Below, in pieces: positions 45,461-54,408 of a DNA stretch of 64,000 nt. Source of the DNA: Oceanihabitans iliipiscarium (GTDB taxonomy: Bacteria; Bacteroidota; Bacteroidia; Flavobacteriales; Flavobacteriaceae); NCBI RefSeq assembly GCF_042686125.1, contig NZ_JBHUOV010000001.1, forward strand, positions 744,001 to 808,000. Direction: 5' to 3'. A program made the translations under genes and the position numbers. A model generated the notes under the pieces. It made no database searches and had not been told where the DNA came from. It was given only the letters and a program-made list of their open reading frames with translations. The stretch's first letter is position 1, and the number at the start of each line of letters is the position of its first letter.

Positions 45461-45901
45461 ATGTATAATGTTGTAAAAAACCTTCATTCGTATTGGGCTT
45501 ATATTGTGCTCATTGTTTTAGTAATAGCTGTATTAAATAGTATCTTTAAGAGATTGACTAAAAAAGAATATCAAGCAATAGATTTTAGAATATCACTATT
45601 TGCACTTATAGTATCTCATATTCAATTGTTAATAGGAATTGTACTGTATTTTGTGTCTCCTAGATTTAGTCTATTTAGTAACTCTGGAATGGGAGAAATT
45701 ATGAAAAACGCTGTCGATAGATTGTATTTAATTGAACACCCAATCATTAATATTTTAGCAGTTGTTTTAATTACAATGGGTTATTCTAAACACAAAAAGA
45801 AATTAACATCTACACCTAAGTTTAGTACCATAGCTGTGTTTTATACAATTGCACTTATATTATTCTTATCAAGAATTCCTTGGAGTGCTTGGATGAGTTA
45901 A
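45461..45901 (+). CDS. Four-helix membrane protein of unknown function
   Basis: A 146-residue protein with four predicted membrane helices. His residues sit at matching positions in or near them: NLHSYWAYIVL, VSHIQLLIGIVLYF, IEHPIINILAVVL and a SKHKKK loop. Paired His in neighbouring helices are a usual way to hold haem, so a cytochrome b-like role is possible but unproven. Homologues in databases are often carried under a ribosomal L27 label, which the sequence does not support. It is monocistronic, between two terminators. Confidence 0.65.
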   Translation: MYNVVKNLHSYWAYIVLIVLVIAVLNSIFKRLTKKEYQAIDFRISLFALIVSHIQLLIGIVLYFVSPRFSLFSNSGMGEIMKNAVDRLYLIEHPIINILAVVLITMGYSKHKKKLTSTPKFSTIAVFYTIALILFLSRIPWSAWMS

Positions 45902-45941
45902 AACAAAAAAGGCTTCATTAAAAATGAAGCCTTTTTTGTTT
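45901..45941. terminator. Bidirectional terminator
   Basis: A 19-bp perfect stem (AAACAAAAAAGGCTTCATT with its complement) around AAA, between convergent genes. Confidence 0.9.
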
Positions 45942-45966
45942 TTATAAATAATAGTAACGTTTTATC

Positions 45967-47025
45967 TTAATCTACAACTTCTTTTATAAGGTAGGCATAT
46001 ACAGGAAAGTGATCACTAAAGCCATCTGTAAATCCACCATCAGCAAAACTACGTTTAGGATATCCTTTATAGCGTCCACGCTTATTTACTAAATAATTCT
46101 TGTTAAAGATCCCTGATTTATAAACTCTAAATGAAGAATAATCCTTGTCAAGCAAAGGTTGAGTAAACATAATCTGATCAAATAAACTCCAAGCATCTCT
46201 ATATGCTGTAGTCCCTAAGCCTTCTTTTTTGAACATGTCAATATACGGATTGTAAAGCCCTTTTAACCCAAGATTCTCTTTCTTGTTTTGAGCTTGTAAA
46301 ACATCTTTTACACTTGCATTAATAGGGTCATCATTTAAATCACCCATAATAAATACCTTTGCATAAGGATCATCAGATTGTAATGAATCTAATAATTTTT
46401 TACTCAGTTTTGCTGCAGCAACACGTTTAGGCCTACTTTTAGCCTCGCCTCCACTTCGTGATGGCCAGTGATTTACAATAATATGAATCATTTCGCCTTC
46501 AAGCTTTCCGCTAACTAATAATTGATCTCTAGTGTAAATACGCTTGTTGTTGCTGTCGTCAAAAATTTTCAATTCATGACTGCTAGTAGATATTGGTGTA
46601 AAATATGCTTTCTGATATATAAGTGCAACATCTATACTTCTTACGTCTGGTGAATTGTAATGTACAATACCATAATCTTTTTGAATTAACGATGAATCAT
46701 TAACAACATCTTCAAGTACTTCTCTGTTTTCTACTTCACATACACCCAAAATTACAGGTGAGTTATTTGTAACTTCTCGACCTATTTCAGAAATTACACG
46801 AGCCATATTCTTCACTTTCTTTTCATAAACCTCAGCTTGATTTGCTTTCATTTCCATTATAGGACTCCTTTCATCAAATTTGGTGGTATCATTAATGGTA
46901 TCAAACAAATTTTCAAGATTGTAAAAGCCAACAGTATGGACCTTAAATTTCTTTTTCTCTTGAGCTTCCGCAGAGACATATGCTATAAAACATAGGGCTA
47001 CGAGCCAGAATTTTAAATTTTTCAT
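45967..47025 (-). CDS. Exported endonuclease/exonuclease/phosphatase-family protein
   Basis: A 352-residue EEP-fold phosphodiesterase. Signal peptide 1-21 (AYVSAEAQ). The metal and phosphate-binding residues are visible: YNLENLFD (Asn), GVCEVENREVL (Glu), NHWPSRSGGE (His), MGDLNDDP (Asp, Asn) and SDHFPVYAYL (Asp-His). Such enzymes hydrolyse DNA, RNA, phosphoesters or lipids. It is divergent from a TonB receptor and has a related copy at 51.9-52.9 kb, which lacks a signal peptide. Confidence 0.88.
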   Translation of the reverse strand: MKNLKFWLVALCFIAYVSAEAQEKKKFKVHTVGFYNLENLFDTINDTTKFDERSPIMEMKANQAEVYEKKVKNMARVISEIGREVTNNSPVILGVCEVENREVLEDVVNDSSLIQKDYGIVHYNSPDVRSIDVALIYQKAYFTPISTSSHELKIFDDSNNKRIYTRDQLLVSGKLEGEMIHIIVNHWPSRSGGEAKSRPKRVAAAKLSKKLLDSLQSDDPYAKVFIMGDLNDDPINASVKDVLQAQNKKENLGLKGLYNPYIDMFKKEGLGTTAYRDAWSLFDQIMFTQPLLDKDYSSFRVYKSGIFNKNYLVNKRGRYKGYPKRSFADGGFTDGFSDHFPVYAYLIKEVVD

Positions 47026-47070
47026 GTAATGTTATGTTATGTTTTTGTTACTTTATTACAAAACTCCTGC

Positions 47071-47078
47071 CAAATGTA
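47071..47078 (-). promoter_or_regulatory. Candidate -7 box for the EEP gene
   Basis: The minus strand reads TACATTTG, 46 nt before the start at 47,025. It is 20 bp from the divergent receptor box. Confidence 0.5.
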
Positions 47079-47098
47079 TATATTTATTATAAATAATG

Positions 47099-47106
47099 TA
47101 AATTTG
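47099..47106 (+). promoter_or_regulatory. Candidate -7 box for the TonB receptor/DUF5689 operon
   Basis: TAAATTTG, 58 nt before the ATG, back-to-back with the divergent EEP box. Confidence 0.5.
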
Positions 47107-47163
47107 CATGCTTTAAATAATAATTATTTAACGTAAAATGATTTATTAACTATAAATTTAAGT

Positions 47164-49980
47164 ATGCAAAAAAGATTATTTATTCTTTTCTTCGGAATTT
47201 TATCAGGCTTTTCCATGTTTGCTCAGCAAACAATGGTTACAGGAAGTGTAAAACAACCCATTTCCCTAGAGCCTATTCCAGATGTTACTGTTACTATTGA
47301 AGAAACTAATCAATCTACTCTAACGAATGAGCTAGGTGTGTTTACGTTTAGCAGTAATTTGCCTTTAGGCGAACAAGTTTTAAGATTAACTAAAGATGGT
47401 TACGTTATACAACGTTACCCAATCATAGTTAATGAAGGTGAAACCTTAACCATCGATGATATGGTCATGGAAAAAGATTTATCAGGAAATGATTTATTTA
47501 CCATACAATTATCTGATGATGAATTAAATGATGACACCAGTGGAGCAGATAATATTTCTGGATTATTATCATCATCACAAGACATTTTTCAACGTACAGC
47601 AGCTTTTGAGTTTAGCTCTTCTTTCTTTAGAGTTAGAGGTCTAGATTCTGATAACGGTTCTGTTTTAGTTAACGGAATTGAAATGAATAAGCTTTACAAC
47701 GGAAGACCACAATGGAGTAATTGGGGAGGACTTAACGATGTGGTGCGTAATCAAGAATTAACTTCTGGATTAACACCTTCAGCATATAACTTTGGTGGCA
47801 TTCTAGGAACAACTAACATCAACACTAGAGCATCAAGCTATAGAGAAGGTGGTCGTGTTACCTATTCATCATCAAACAGAAGTTATAGAAACCGTTTAAT
47901 GGCGAGCTATGCTTCAGGATTATTAGAAGGTGGATGGTCTTATGTTATTATGGCAGGAAGACGTTGGGGAGATGAAGGATACCAGGATGCAACGTTATAT
48001 GATTCAAATTCATTCTTCGCGTCGGTTGAAAAACAATTAAACGATAAACATAGTTTGAACTTTACTTCAATATATGCACCAAACAGAAGAGGTAAATCTT
48101 CTCCTAATACTCAAGAAGTTTATGATCTTAAAGACATAAGATATAACGAATATTGGGGAATGCATAATGGTGAAAAACGTAACTCTCGTATTAAAGAAGT
48201 AGAGGAGCCAATTTTAATGTTAAATCATTATTGGACAATCTCACCTAGAACGACATTAAACACAAATATTGGATATCAATTTGGAAAACTAGGCAATAGT
48301 CGTATAGATTATAACGGTGTTGATCGATTTGTTAGCCCAGAAGGTGTTGAGTCTTTTGAAGGAGGAGGTGCTAACCCAAGCGCAGCGTATTATCAATTTT
48401 TACCTAGTTATATGATTAGAAACTTCCCAGATAATCCTGAGTTCGCTTACGGAGCACAACAAGAGTTTCAGAATGATGGTCAAATAGACTGGGATGAGAT
48501 GTACCGAAGAAATATATCTAATGCAAGTAGAGGATTAAATTCAACGTATGTTTTATATGAAGATAGAGTTGATGACAAACAGTTAACTTTTAACACCATC
48601 CTTAACTCAGAAATTAACGAGAACATTATTTTAAATGCCTCATTAAACTATAAAAGGTTAAAGTCTGAAAACTTTGCAGAAGTTATTGATTTACTTGGCG
48701 GAACAGGTGTTTTAAATGTTGATGGATTTGATGGCGTACAGTATGATTTAAGAAATCCAAATCAAATTGTAGGTGAAGGCGATAAATTTAAATACAACTA
48801 TAACTTATTTGCTGATGTAATTTCAGGATATGCAAGTGCATTATTTAAATACAATAAAATTGACTTTTATGTGTCTGGTAATGTATCAAGCACAAAATAC
48901 CAAAGAGAAGGTCTTTATGAAACAGAAAATTTCCCAGGAGAACGTTCTTATGGAAAAGGTAAAAAATTATCATTTACTGGATTTGGTGCTAAAGCAGGTC
49001 TAACCTATAAAATTACAGGTAAGCATTTATTAGATGTAAATGCAGGTTACATTCAAAAAGCACCTACTTTACGTAATACTTATTCTAATTCAAGAGAAAA
49101 CCACGATGTAGTAGGTGATGCAATTGGAGAAGATATTACTGAAGAAAAAGTAACTGCAATTGATGCAAGTTATATTTTTAGATCACCAATCATTAAAGCT
49201 AAACTTACAGGGTTTTATGCTAAATCTGAAGATGCTAACGAAATTTCATTCTTTTTCGCAGATGGAATTGGGCAAACTATAGATCAGAATAATGACTCTG
49301 GATTTATTCAAGAAGTTCTACAAGGTGTTGACAAAAGACACATTGGAGCTGAGTTAGGTGTCGAGGCGCAAGTAACTCCAACAATTAAATTAAAAGCTGC
49401 AGGTTCTTATGGTCAATATACTTACGATAACAACCCTAACCTTTATATTACATCTAATGATGTGATAGGAGGATTTCAAGATTTTGGAACAACTAATCTA
49501 AAAGATTATAAAGTTGCTGGTGGACCTCAAAAAGCTTATTCTGTAGGATTTGAATACCGTGATCCAGACTACTGGTGGTTCGGTGCAACAGCAAACTTCT
49601 TTGATGATACTTACGTCGATGTTGGCCCTCTTAATAGAAGCTCAAACTTCTATACTAATCCTGTAGATGGGCAAATCTTTAACGATTATAATGAAGCAGA
49701 AGCAAGAGAGTTGTTAAAACAAGAAGAATTTGATAGCTATATGGTTGTTAACCTTATAGGAGGTAAATCTTGGAAAATAGACAATTATTACATAGGTTTC
49801 TTTGCTAGTGTAGGAAACTTATTTAATGAAACATATAAAACAGGAGGGTTTGAACAAGGAAGAAATGCTAACTTTAGACAATTAAAAGAAGATAAATCCT
49901 TAGACACTCCAGTTTTCGGTTCAAAGTATTGGTATGGTCGTGGTACAAATTACTTCTTAAATGTGTACTTTAGATTTTAG
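47164..49980 (+). CDS. TonB-dependent receptor with carboxypeptidase-like N-domain
   Basis: A 938-residue outer-membrane receptor. Signal peptide 1-21 (SMFAQ), beta-sandwich (about 25-110, VTGSVKQPISLEPIPDVTVT), plug (about 125-235, FRVRGLDSDNGSVLVNGIEMN; SAYNFGGILGTTNINTRAS) and barrel ending NYFLNVYFRF. The next gene, 36 bp on, is a DUF5689 surface lipoprotein, and both flanks carry EEP phosphodiesterases. Together they suggest uptake of products from a phosphodiester polymer such as nucleic acid; this is inference. Confidence 0.87.
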   Translation: MQKRLFILFFGILSGFSMFAQQTMVTGSVKQPISLEPIPDVTVTIEETNQSTLTNELGVFTFSSNLPLGEQVLRLTKDGYVIQRYPIIVNEGETLTIDDMVMEKDLSGNDLFTIQLSDDELNDDTSGADNISGLLSSSQDIFQRTAAFEFSSSFFRVRGLDSDNGSVLVNGIEMNKLYNGRPQWSNWGGLNDVVRNQELTSGLTPSAYNFGGILGTTNINTRASSYREGGRVTYSSSNRSYRNRLMASYASGLLEGGWSYVIMAGRRWGDEGYQDATLYDSNSFFASVEKQLNDKHSLNFTSIYAPNRRGKSSPNTQEVYDLKDIRYNEYWGMHNGEKRNSRIKEVEEPILMLNHYWTISPRTTLNTNIGYQFGKLGNSRIDYNGVDRFVSPEGVESFEGGGANPSAAYYQFLPSYMIRNFPDNPEFAYGAQQEFQNDGQIDWDEMYRRNISNASRGLNSTYVLYEDRVDDKQLTFNTILNSEINENIILNASLNYKRLKSENFAEVIDLLGGTGVLNVDGFDGVQYDLRNPNQIVGEGDKFKYNYNLFADVISGYASALFKYNKIDFYVSGNVSSTKYQREGLYETENFPGERSYGKGKKLSFTGFGAKAGLTYKITGKHLLDVNAGYIQKAPTLRNTYSNSRENHDVVGDAIGEDITEEKVTAIDASYIFRSPIIKAKLTGFYAKSEDANEISFFFADGIGQTIDQNNDSGFIQEVLQGVDKRHIGAELGVEAQVTPTIKLKAAGSYGQYTYDNNPNLYITSNDVIGGFQDFGTTNLKDYKVAGGPQKAYSVGFEYRDPDYWWFGATANFFDDTYVDVGPLNRSSNFYTNPVDGQIFNDYNEAEARELLKQEEFDSYMVVNLIGGKSWKIDNYYIGFFASVGNLFNETYKTGGFEQGRNANFRQLKEDKSLDTPVFGSKYWYGRGTNYFLNVYFRF

Positions 49981-50016
49981 AAAAAGAAAAATTAATTATA
50001 ACAACATTACATTATT

Positions 50017-51435
50017 ATGAAAACAAATAAATTTTTAACTTTTTTAAGTGTATTAACACTTATGTTTATTATCACTTCTTGTGTAGAAGATGATGATTAT
50101 GGAACACCAAGCGTAACCATCCAAGAACCGGATTTATCAACGTTTGGAACTAAAACAACTTTTAGTGCAGTAATATCTAGATACAATGATGCTGTTGCAG
50201 ATGGAGATCAAGTAGGTATCTTTGATACTGAAGATGATGCGCCATTATATATTGAAGGTTATGTAATATCAAGTGATGCTTCTGGAAATTTCTATGAAGA
50301 AATTATTGTGCAAAACTCAACAGATGGTAACGATGTTGGAGCTGACCCAAGAACTGGACTTAACGTTCAAATAAACACAGGAAGCTTATCTGATACTTAT
50401 GAAATAGGTAGAAAAGTATATATTAAACTAAATGGTTTAGCTATTGGTATCGAAAATGGCGTGTATACTCTAGGAAGAGCTAATGGAAGTAGTTTAGAGC
50501 AGATTCAATCTTATGAATACCAAAGCTTTATTAAAAGAAGTACTGAAGTTGCAACCCTTACACCTAAAGTTGTTGCTATCGCAGACTTAACTGAAGCGGA
50601 TGAAAATACATTAGTTCAGTTTGATAATATGCAATTTAGCAGAGGACAATTAGGATTAACTTATGCTGGTGAAGCTAGCGACGAATTTGATGGTTTTAGA
50701 ACTTTAGAAAACTGTGAAACTAGCGCTACAATTTCTTTACAAACTAGTACGTTTGCAGACTTTAAGTCTGTTCCAGTAGCTCAACAAAGAGGATCTATTC
50801 AAGGAATTTACTCAAGAGATTTTGGAGACGACTTTAGTGTATTAATCCTTAATAGTACTTCTGATGTTAACTTTACAAGTGCTGACAGATGTGATCCAGA
50901 CATTTTAGAATGTACAGGTGATATTGCTGGTAGTACTGTGGTTTTTGAAGATAACTTTGAAAGCTATGGCGATTTAGCTGATATGATTGCTGGTGGATGG
51001 GAACATTATAATATTGCTGGAGGTGTTGATTTTAGAATTGGAAGCTTTAGTGGTAATAACTACGCTCAAATATCTGGATTTAGCTCTGGAGATTCTGAAA
51101 TAGAAACCTGGTTTGTTACTCCTGATATTAATTTAGATGCTACAACTCAAGAGTCTCTTAATTTTGATTTAGAAGTTGCTTACGCTAATAGTATTATTTT
51201 ATCTGTTTTAATTACTGAAAATTATACAGGTGATGTTACTACAACTGAGTGGACAGAAGTAGGTGTCGATATACCTAATGTACCAACTAGTGGTTTTGGA
51301 GGATTTAATAACTCTGGAGATATTAATATCTCATGTTTAAATGGTAATGTTAGAGTTGCGTTTAAATATTTAGGATCTGACCCAAGCGGAACAACAAGAT
51401 ATCATATAGATAATGTTGAAGTAAAAGGAAACTAA
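50017..51435 (+). CDS. DUF5689 surface lipoprotein with choice-of-anchor domain
   Basis: A 472-residue predicted lipoprotein (lipobox Cys at 22 in IITSCVEDD). An OB-fold-like DUF5689 region (about 40-290: GYVISSDASGNFYEEIIVQN, NGLAIGIENGVYTLG) is followed by a choice-of-anchor/jelly-roll domain (about 310-470: VFEDNFESYGDLADMIAGGWEHYN, RYHIDNVEVKG). It lies 36 bp after the TonB receptor and would face the outside, probably as its substrate-binding partner in place of SusD. A strong terminator follows. Confidence 0.8.
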   Translation: MKTNKFLTFLSVLTLMFIITSCVEDDDYGTPSVTIQEPDLSTFGTKTTFSAVISRYNDAVADGDQVGIFDTEDDAPLYIEGYVISSDASGNFYEEIIVQNSTDGNDVGADPRTGLNVQINTGSLSDTYEIGRKVYIKLNGLAIGIENGVYTLGRANGSSLEQIQSYEYQSFIKRSTEVATLTPKVVAIADLTEADENTLVQFDNMQFSRGQLGLTYAGEASDEFDGFRTLENCETSATISLQTSTFADFKSVPVAQQRGSIQGIYSRDFGDDFSVLILNSTSDVNFTSADRCDPDILECTGDIAGSTVVFEDNFESYGDLADMIAGGWEHYNIAGGVDFRIGSFSGNNYAQISGFSSGDSEIETWFVTPDINLDATTQESLNFDLEVAYANSIILSVLITENYTGDVTTTEWTEVGVDIPNVPTSGFGGFNNSGDINISCLNGNVRVAFKYLGSDPSGTTRYHIDNVEVKGN

Positions 51436-51453
51436 TTTTTATTCTATAAATAA

Positions 51454-51490
51454 AATAAAACCTGCTAAATTTTAGCAGGTTTTATTTTTT
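51454..51490 (+). terminator. Terminator after the DUF5689 gene
   Basis: Near-perfect stem AATAAAACCTGCTAAA with TTTAGCAGGTTTTATT and a T-run. Confidence 0.88.
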
Positions 51491-51505
51491 AATATCACAT
51501 TATTG

Positions 51506-51883
51506 ATGACCCTTTTCGATCAATTATTCTTTAGTGTTTTTAAGCACTATAAGGACGCTAAAAGTAAAAACGCCAATACTGTAGCGACAGTTTATGTTTC
51601 GGTCTTACAGTGTGCTTTATTGTTGCTATTGGGTGTTTTCTTCGCAGGGTTTTTTAATCAAATGCAAATGAATACCATCTCGCAAGACAAAGCGATTACC
51701 TTATATATTTTAGCATGTGTTTTTATTGTCTTTAAAAATTGGATGCAATATGCTGGAAGAAAACGTAAAGTACTAAATGCTAAAATGCTAAAAAACAAAT
51801 CATTAAGTTATAGTATTTGGCTTATTTGGATGCTTCCATTGGCTTGCTTAAGCTTAGCAGCAATCATTTATCAAGCCGTATAA
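51506..51883 (+). CDS. Small membrane protein of unknown function
   Basis: A 125-residue protein with three predicted membrane helices (about 25-50, 62-78 and 99-122) linked by a basic loop (YAGRKRKVLNAKMLKNK). I recognise no family. The ATG at 51,506 is used; a TTG one codon earlier is also in frame. It is the only gene between the DUF5689 terminator and the convergent second EEP gene, so its link to the locus is positional only. Confidence 0.6.
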   Translation: MTLFDQLFFSVFKHYKDAKSKNANTVATVYVSVLQCALLLLLGVFFAGFFNQMQMNTISQDKAITLYILACVFIVFKNWMQYAGRKRKVLNAKMLKNKSLSYSIWLIWMLPLACLSLAAIIYQAV

Positions 51884-51929
51884 TTCTGTGAGTTATGAAG
51901 TTGTATTTTAATAATTCATTTCAACTAAA

Positions 51930-52898
51930 CTATCCTCTCTTCAATGTAATATATACAGGAAAGTGATCACTATAACCTCCTTTGTATTTTTTGCCTACAT
52001 AAGTTCTAAAAGGTGTGCCTTTATATTTTCCTTTAAAGAGCTTTAAAAAGTCTTCATCAAAAATATTACCTGAATCAAATTGTAGTCTATTTGGTGCTTT
52101 TTCAAAAAGAGATTTAGTCACTAATATTTGGTCAAATAAATTCCACTTTCCATTATGTTTTGTAGTTCCTCTACTATAGGAATGTAAAGCTTCAATAGCA
52201 TTATATAAATCAAAACCTTCAACCAAACGTTTTATACTTTTACTTTTTGGGTCATCGTTAAAATCACCTATAATTATAATCTTAGCATGTTCATCTTGAA
52301 GTTTTAAAGAAGAAATAATTTCAGCAACTTTATTTGAACCTGCCATACGCTTATGTTCGGTTTCTCTTTCGCCTTCACGCCTAGAGGACCAATGGTTTAC
52401 AATGACATGTATCTTTTCACCATCCAATTCTCCAGTTACTAATAATACATCTCTTGTGTAATCAGGTAAACCTTCATCATTATATAATTCTAAAGAAAAT
52501 TTTTCAGAAGATGTTACCTTAAAATGAGCTTCATCATAAAGTAAAGCCACATCAATACCACGTTCATCTTTTGAATCATAATGCACATAATTATACCGAC
52601 TTTCAGCTAAATGTTTTGAGGTAATCAAATCTTGCAAAACTAAAGCATTTTCAACTTCAGCTAAACCAACCAAAACGGGATGTTTACCAGTTTCTTTTCG
52701 ACCTATATTAGATATTGCAAAGCCTAGTTTTCTAAGTTTTTTCTTATAGCGTTTTGCCGTCCAACGCTTATCGGCATTCGGTAAAAAATCGCCATCATGT
52801 ATTTTCTCATCATCATAAATATCAAACAAGTTTTCAGTATTATAAAATGCGACTGTATGTATATTAGGATAAACTGAAGTTTCAGAAAAATCAATCAT
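51930..52898 (-). CDS. Endonuclease/exonuclease/phosphatase-family protein, no signal peptide
   Basis: A 322-residue EEP-fold protein, a clear paralogue of the one at 46-47 kb: YNTENLFDIYDDEK, GLAEVENALVL, NHWSSRREGE, IGDFNDDPKS, FDQILVTKSL and YSDHFPVYITLK align in order. Unlike that copy it begins directly with MIDFSETSVYPNIHTVAFYN and has no signal peptide, so it may act in the cytoplasm, or use an unrecognised route. The reading frame upstream offers no better start. It is divergent from hflX. Confidence 0.85.
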   Translation of the reverse strand: MIDFSETSVYPNIHTVAFYNTENLFDIYDDEKIHDGDFLPNADKRWTAKRYKKKLRKLGFAISNIGRKETGKHPVLVGLAEVENALVLQDLITSKHLAESRYNYVHYDSKDERGIDVALLYDEAHFKVTSSEKFSLELYNDEGLPDYTRDVLLVTGELDGEKIHVIVNHWSSRREGERETEHKRMAGSNKVAEIISSLKLQDEHAKIIIIGDFNDDPKSKSIKRLVEGFDLYNAIEALHSYSRGTTKHNGKWNLFDQILVTKSLFEKAPNRLQFDSGNIFDEDFLKLFKGKYKGTPFRTYVGKKYKGGYSDHFPVYITLKRG

Positions 52899-52916
52899 AT
52901 AAAAGATAATTAATGC

Positions 52917-52945
52917 TAAAAATATAAAAATTAAACTGGTTACAA
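52917..52945 (-). promoter_or_regulatory. Promoter of the second EEP gene
   Basis: On the minus strand, TTG (52,945-52,943) and TATTTTTA (52,924-52,917) are 18 bp apart, close to the Bacteroidota consensus; the start codon lies 18 nt further on. Confidence 0.55.
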
Positions 52946-52950
52946 TTGAT

Positions 52951-52958
52951 TAACTTTG
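52951..52958 (+). promoter_or_regulatory. Candidate -7 box for hflX
   Basis: TAACTTTG, full match, 16 nt before the hflX ATG; predicted leader of about 10 nt. Confidence 0.5.
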
Positions 52959-52974
52959 TGCTTTAAATATATTT

Positions 52975-54189
52975 ATGCTAGAAAAGAAAGATATTGATTT
53001 AGAGAAAGCGGTTTTAATAGGTGTTATTACCAAAGAACAAGACGCAGATCAATCTAAAGAATATTTAGATGAATTGGAGTTTTTAACCTATACTGCAGGC
53101 GGCGAAGTTTTAAAACGCTTTACCCAGAAAATGGATATGCCAAACCCAAAGACTTTTATAGGAAAAGGGAAAATGGAAGATGTTCGCCAGTTTATTGAAG
53201 ATAACAATGTAGGAACAGCCATTTTTGACGACGAACTTTCTGCTGCTCAAGAACGTAATATTAGTAAAATATTAGAATGTAAAGTACTCGATAGAACCAA
53301 CCTTATTCTAGATATTTTTGCTCAGCGTGCACAAACTAGTTATGCCAGAACTCAAGTCGAATTGGCGCAATGCGAATATTTACTGCCACGATTAAAAGGG
53401 ATGTGGACACACCTTGAACGACAAAAAGGTGGTATTGGAATGCGCGGACCTGGAGAAACAGAAATAGAAACAGATAGACGTATTGTTCGAGACAGAATTA
53501 CTCTGCTAAAAGATAAAATAAAGACCATCGACAAACAAATGTCTGTTCAACGAGGGAATCGTGGAAAAATGGTTAGAGTCGCACTTGTAGGTTATACAAA
53601 TGTTGGAAAATCTACATTAATGAATGTCATTAGTAAAAGTAAAGTCTTTGCAGAAAATAAACTTTTTGCAACTTTAGATACTACAGTACGCAAAGTCGTG
53701 ATTCAAAACTTACCCTTTTTGCTAAGCGATACAGTTGGGTTTATTAGAAAATTACCAACTCAATTAGTCGAAAGTTTTAAAAGTACTTTAGACGAAGTTA
53801 GAGAAGCCGATTTGCTACTTCACATTGTAGATATTTCACATCCTAATTTTGAAGAACATATAGAGTCTGTAAATAAAATATTAGGCGAAATCGATGGTGC
53901 AGATAAACCTACTATTATGGTGTTTAATAAAATTGATGCCTATCAGGCCGAACCTTATGATGAAACCGATTTAATTCTTGAGCGTACGAAAGCACATTAC
54001 TCACTTACCGAATGGAAAAACACATGGATGCATAGAGTAGGAAAAAATAATGCTTTATTTATTTCGGCACTAAACAAACAAAATATTAACGAATTTAAAA
54101 AGCGCGTTTACGACGAGGTAAGAGAAATTCACGTTACGCGTTTCCCATACAACCATTTTCTCTATCCAGATTATGAAGAGGAGTCTTAA
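52975..54189 (+). CDS. hflX: GTPase HflX
   Basis: A 404-residue ribosome-binding GTPase, in other bacteria able to split stalled or heat-damaged ribosomes. The HflX domain (FIGKGKMEDVRQFIEDNNVG, RTNLILDIFAQRAQTSYARTQVELAQ, GPGETEIETDRR) precedes the G domain, with G1 GYTNVGKST, switch II DTVGFIRKLPTQLVESFKSTLDEV and NKID. Full length. It is monocistronic; repeat copy C starts 6 bp after the stop and a hairpin terminator follows it. Confidence 0.96.
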   Translation: MLEKKDIDLEKAVLIGVITKEQDADQSKEYLDELEFLTYTAGGEVLKRFTQKMDMPNPKTFIGKGKMEDVRQFIEDNNVGTAIFDDELSAAQERNISKILECKVLDRTNLILDIFAQRAQTSYARTQVELAQCEYLLPRLKGMWTHLERQKGGIGMRGPGETEIETDRRIVRDRITLLKDKIKTIDKQMSVQRGNRGKMVRVALVGYTNVGKSTLMNVISKSKVFAENKLFATLDTTVRKVVIQNLPFLLSDTVGFIRKLPTQLVESFKSTLDEVREADLLLHIVDISHPNFEEHIESVNKILGEIDGADKPTIMVFNKIDAYQAEPYDETDLILERTKAHYSLTEWKNTWMHRVGKNNALFISALNKQNINEFKKRVYDEVREIHVTRFPYNHFLYPDYEEES

Positions 54190-54194
54190 AATTT

Positions 54195-54327
54195 GGGCGT
54201 TACCTTACTTCACTAAAGCAAAGTAAGGTCAGGCTTTCACCACTCGCTTTTTTGGTTGATGCACTCTGTTTAACCTCTAATGCTGCCAACCAAAAAGAGC
54301 TCAAACATATGGCTCAATCCTTAACGC
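54195..54327 (+). repeat. Dispersed GGGCGTTACC...TAACGC element, copy C
   Basis: Starts 6 nt after the hflX stop. GGGCGTTACC, hairpin CCTTACTT/AAGTAAGG (54,203-54,228), GGTCAGGCTTTC, CACTCGC, TTTTTTGGTTG facing CCAACCAAAAAGAGCTC across a 26-nt loop, TCAATCCTTAACGC. Same framework as copy B; both paired arms differ but remain complementary. Confidence 0.8.
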
Positions 54328-54330
54328 ATA

Positions 54331-54365
54331 AAAAAAACGCACTTCTATGAAGCGCGTTTTTTCTT
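54331..54365 (+). terminator. Terminator after repeat copy C
   Basis: Stem AAAAACGCACTTC with GAAGCGCGTTTTT (one mismatch) around TAT, followed by T residues; it would end the hflX transcript. Confidence 0.75.
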
Positions 54366-54385
54366 TTTATAGATTTAGTTTTAAG

Positions 54386-54393
54386 TATATTTG
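54386..54393 (+). promoter_or_regulatory. Candidate -7 box for the AraC regulator
   Basis: TATATTTG, full match, 16 nt before ATG 54,409. It overlaps a TTG codon in the same frame, so the downstream ATG is preferred as start. Confidence 0.55.
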
Positions 54394-54408
54394 AAAGACT
54401 TTAATCGC

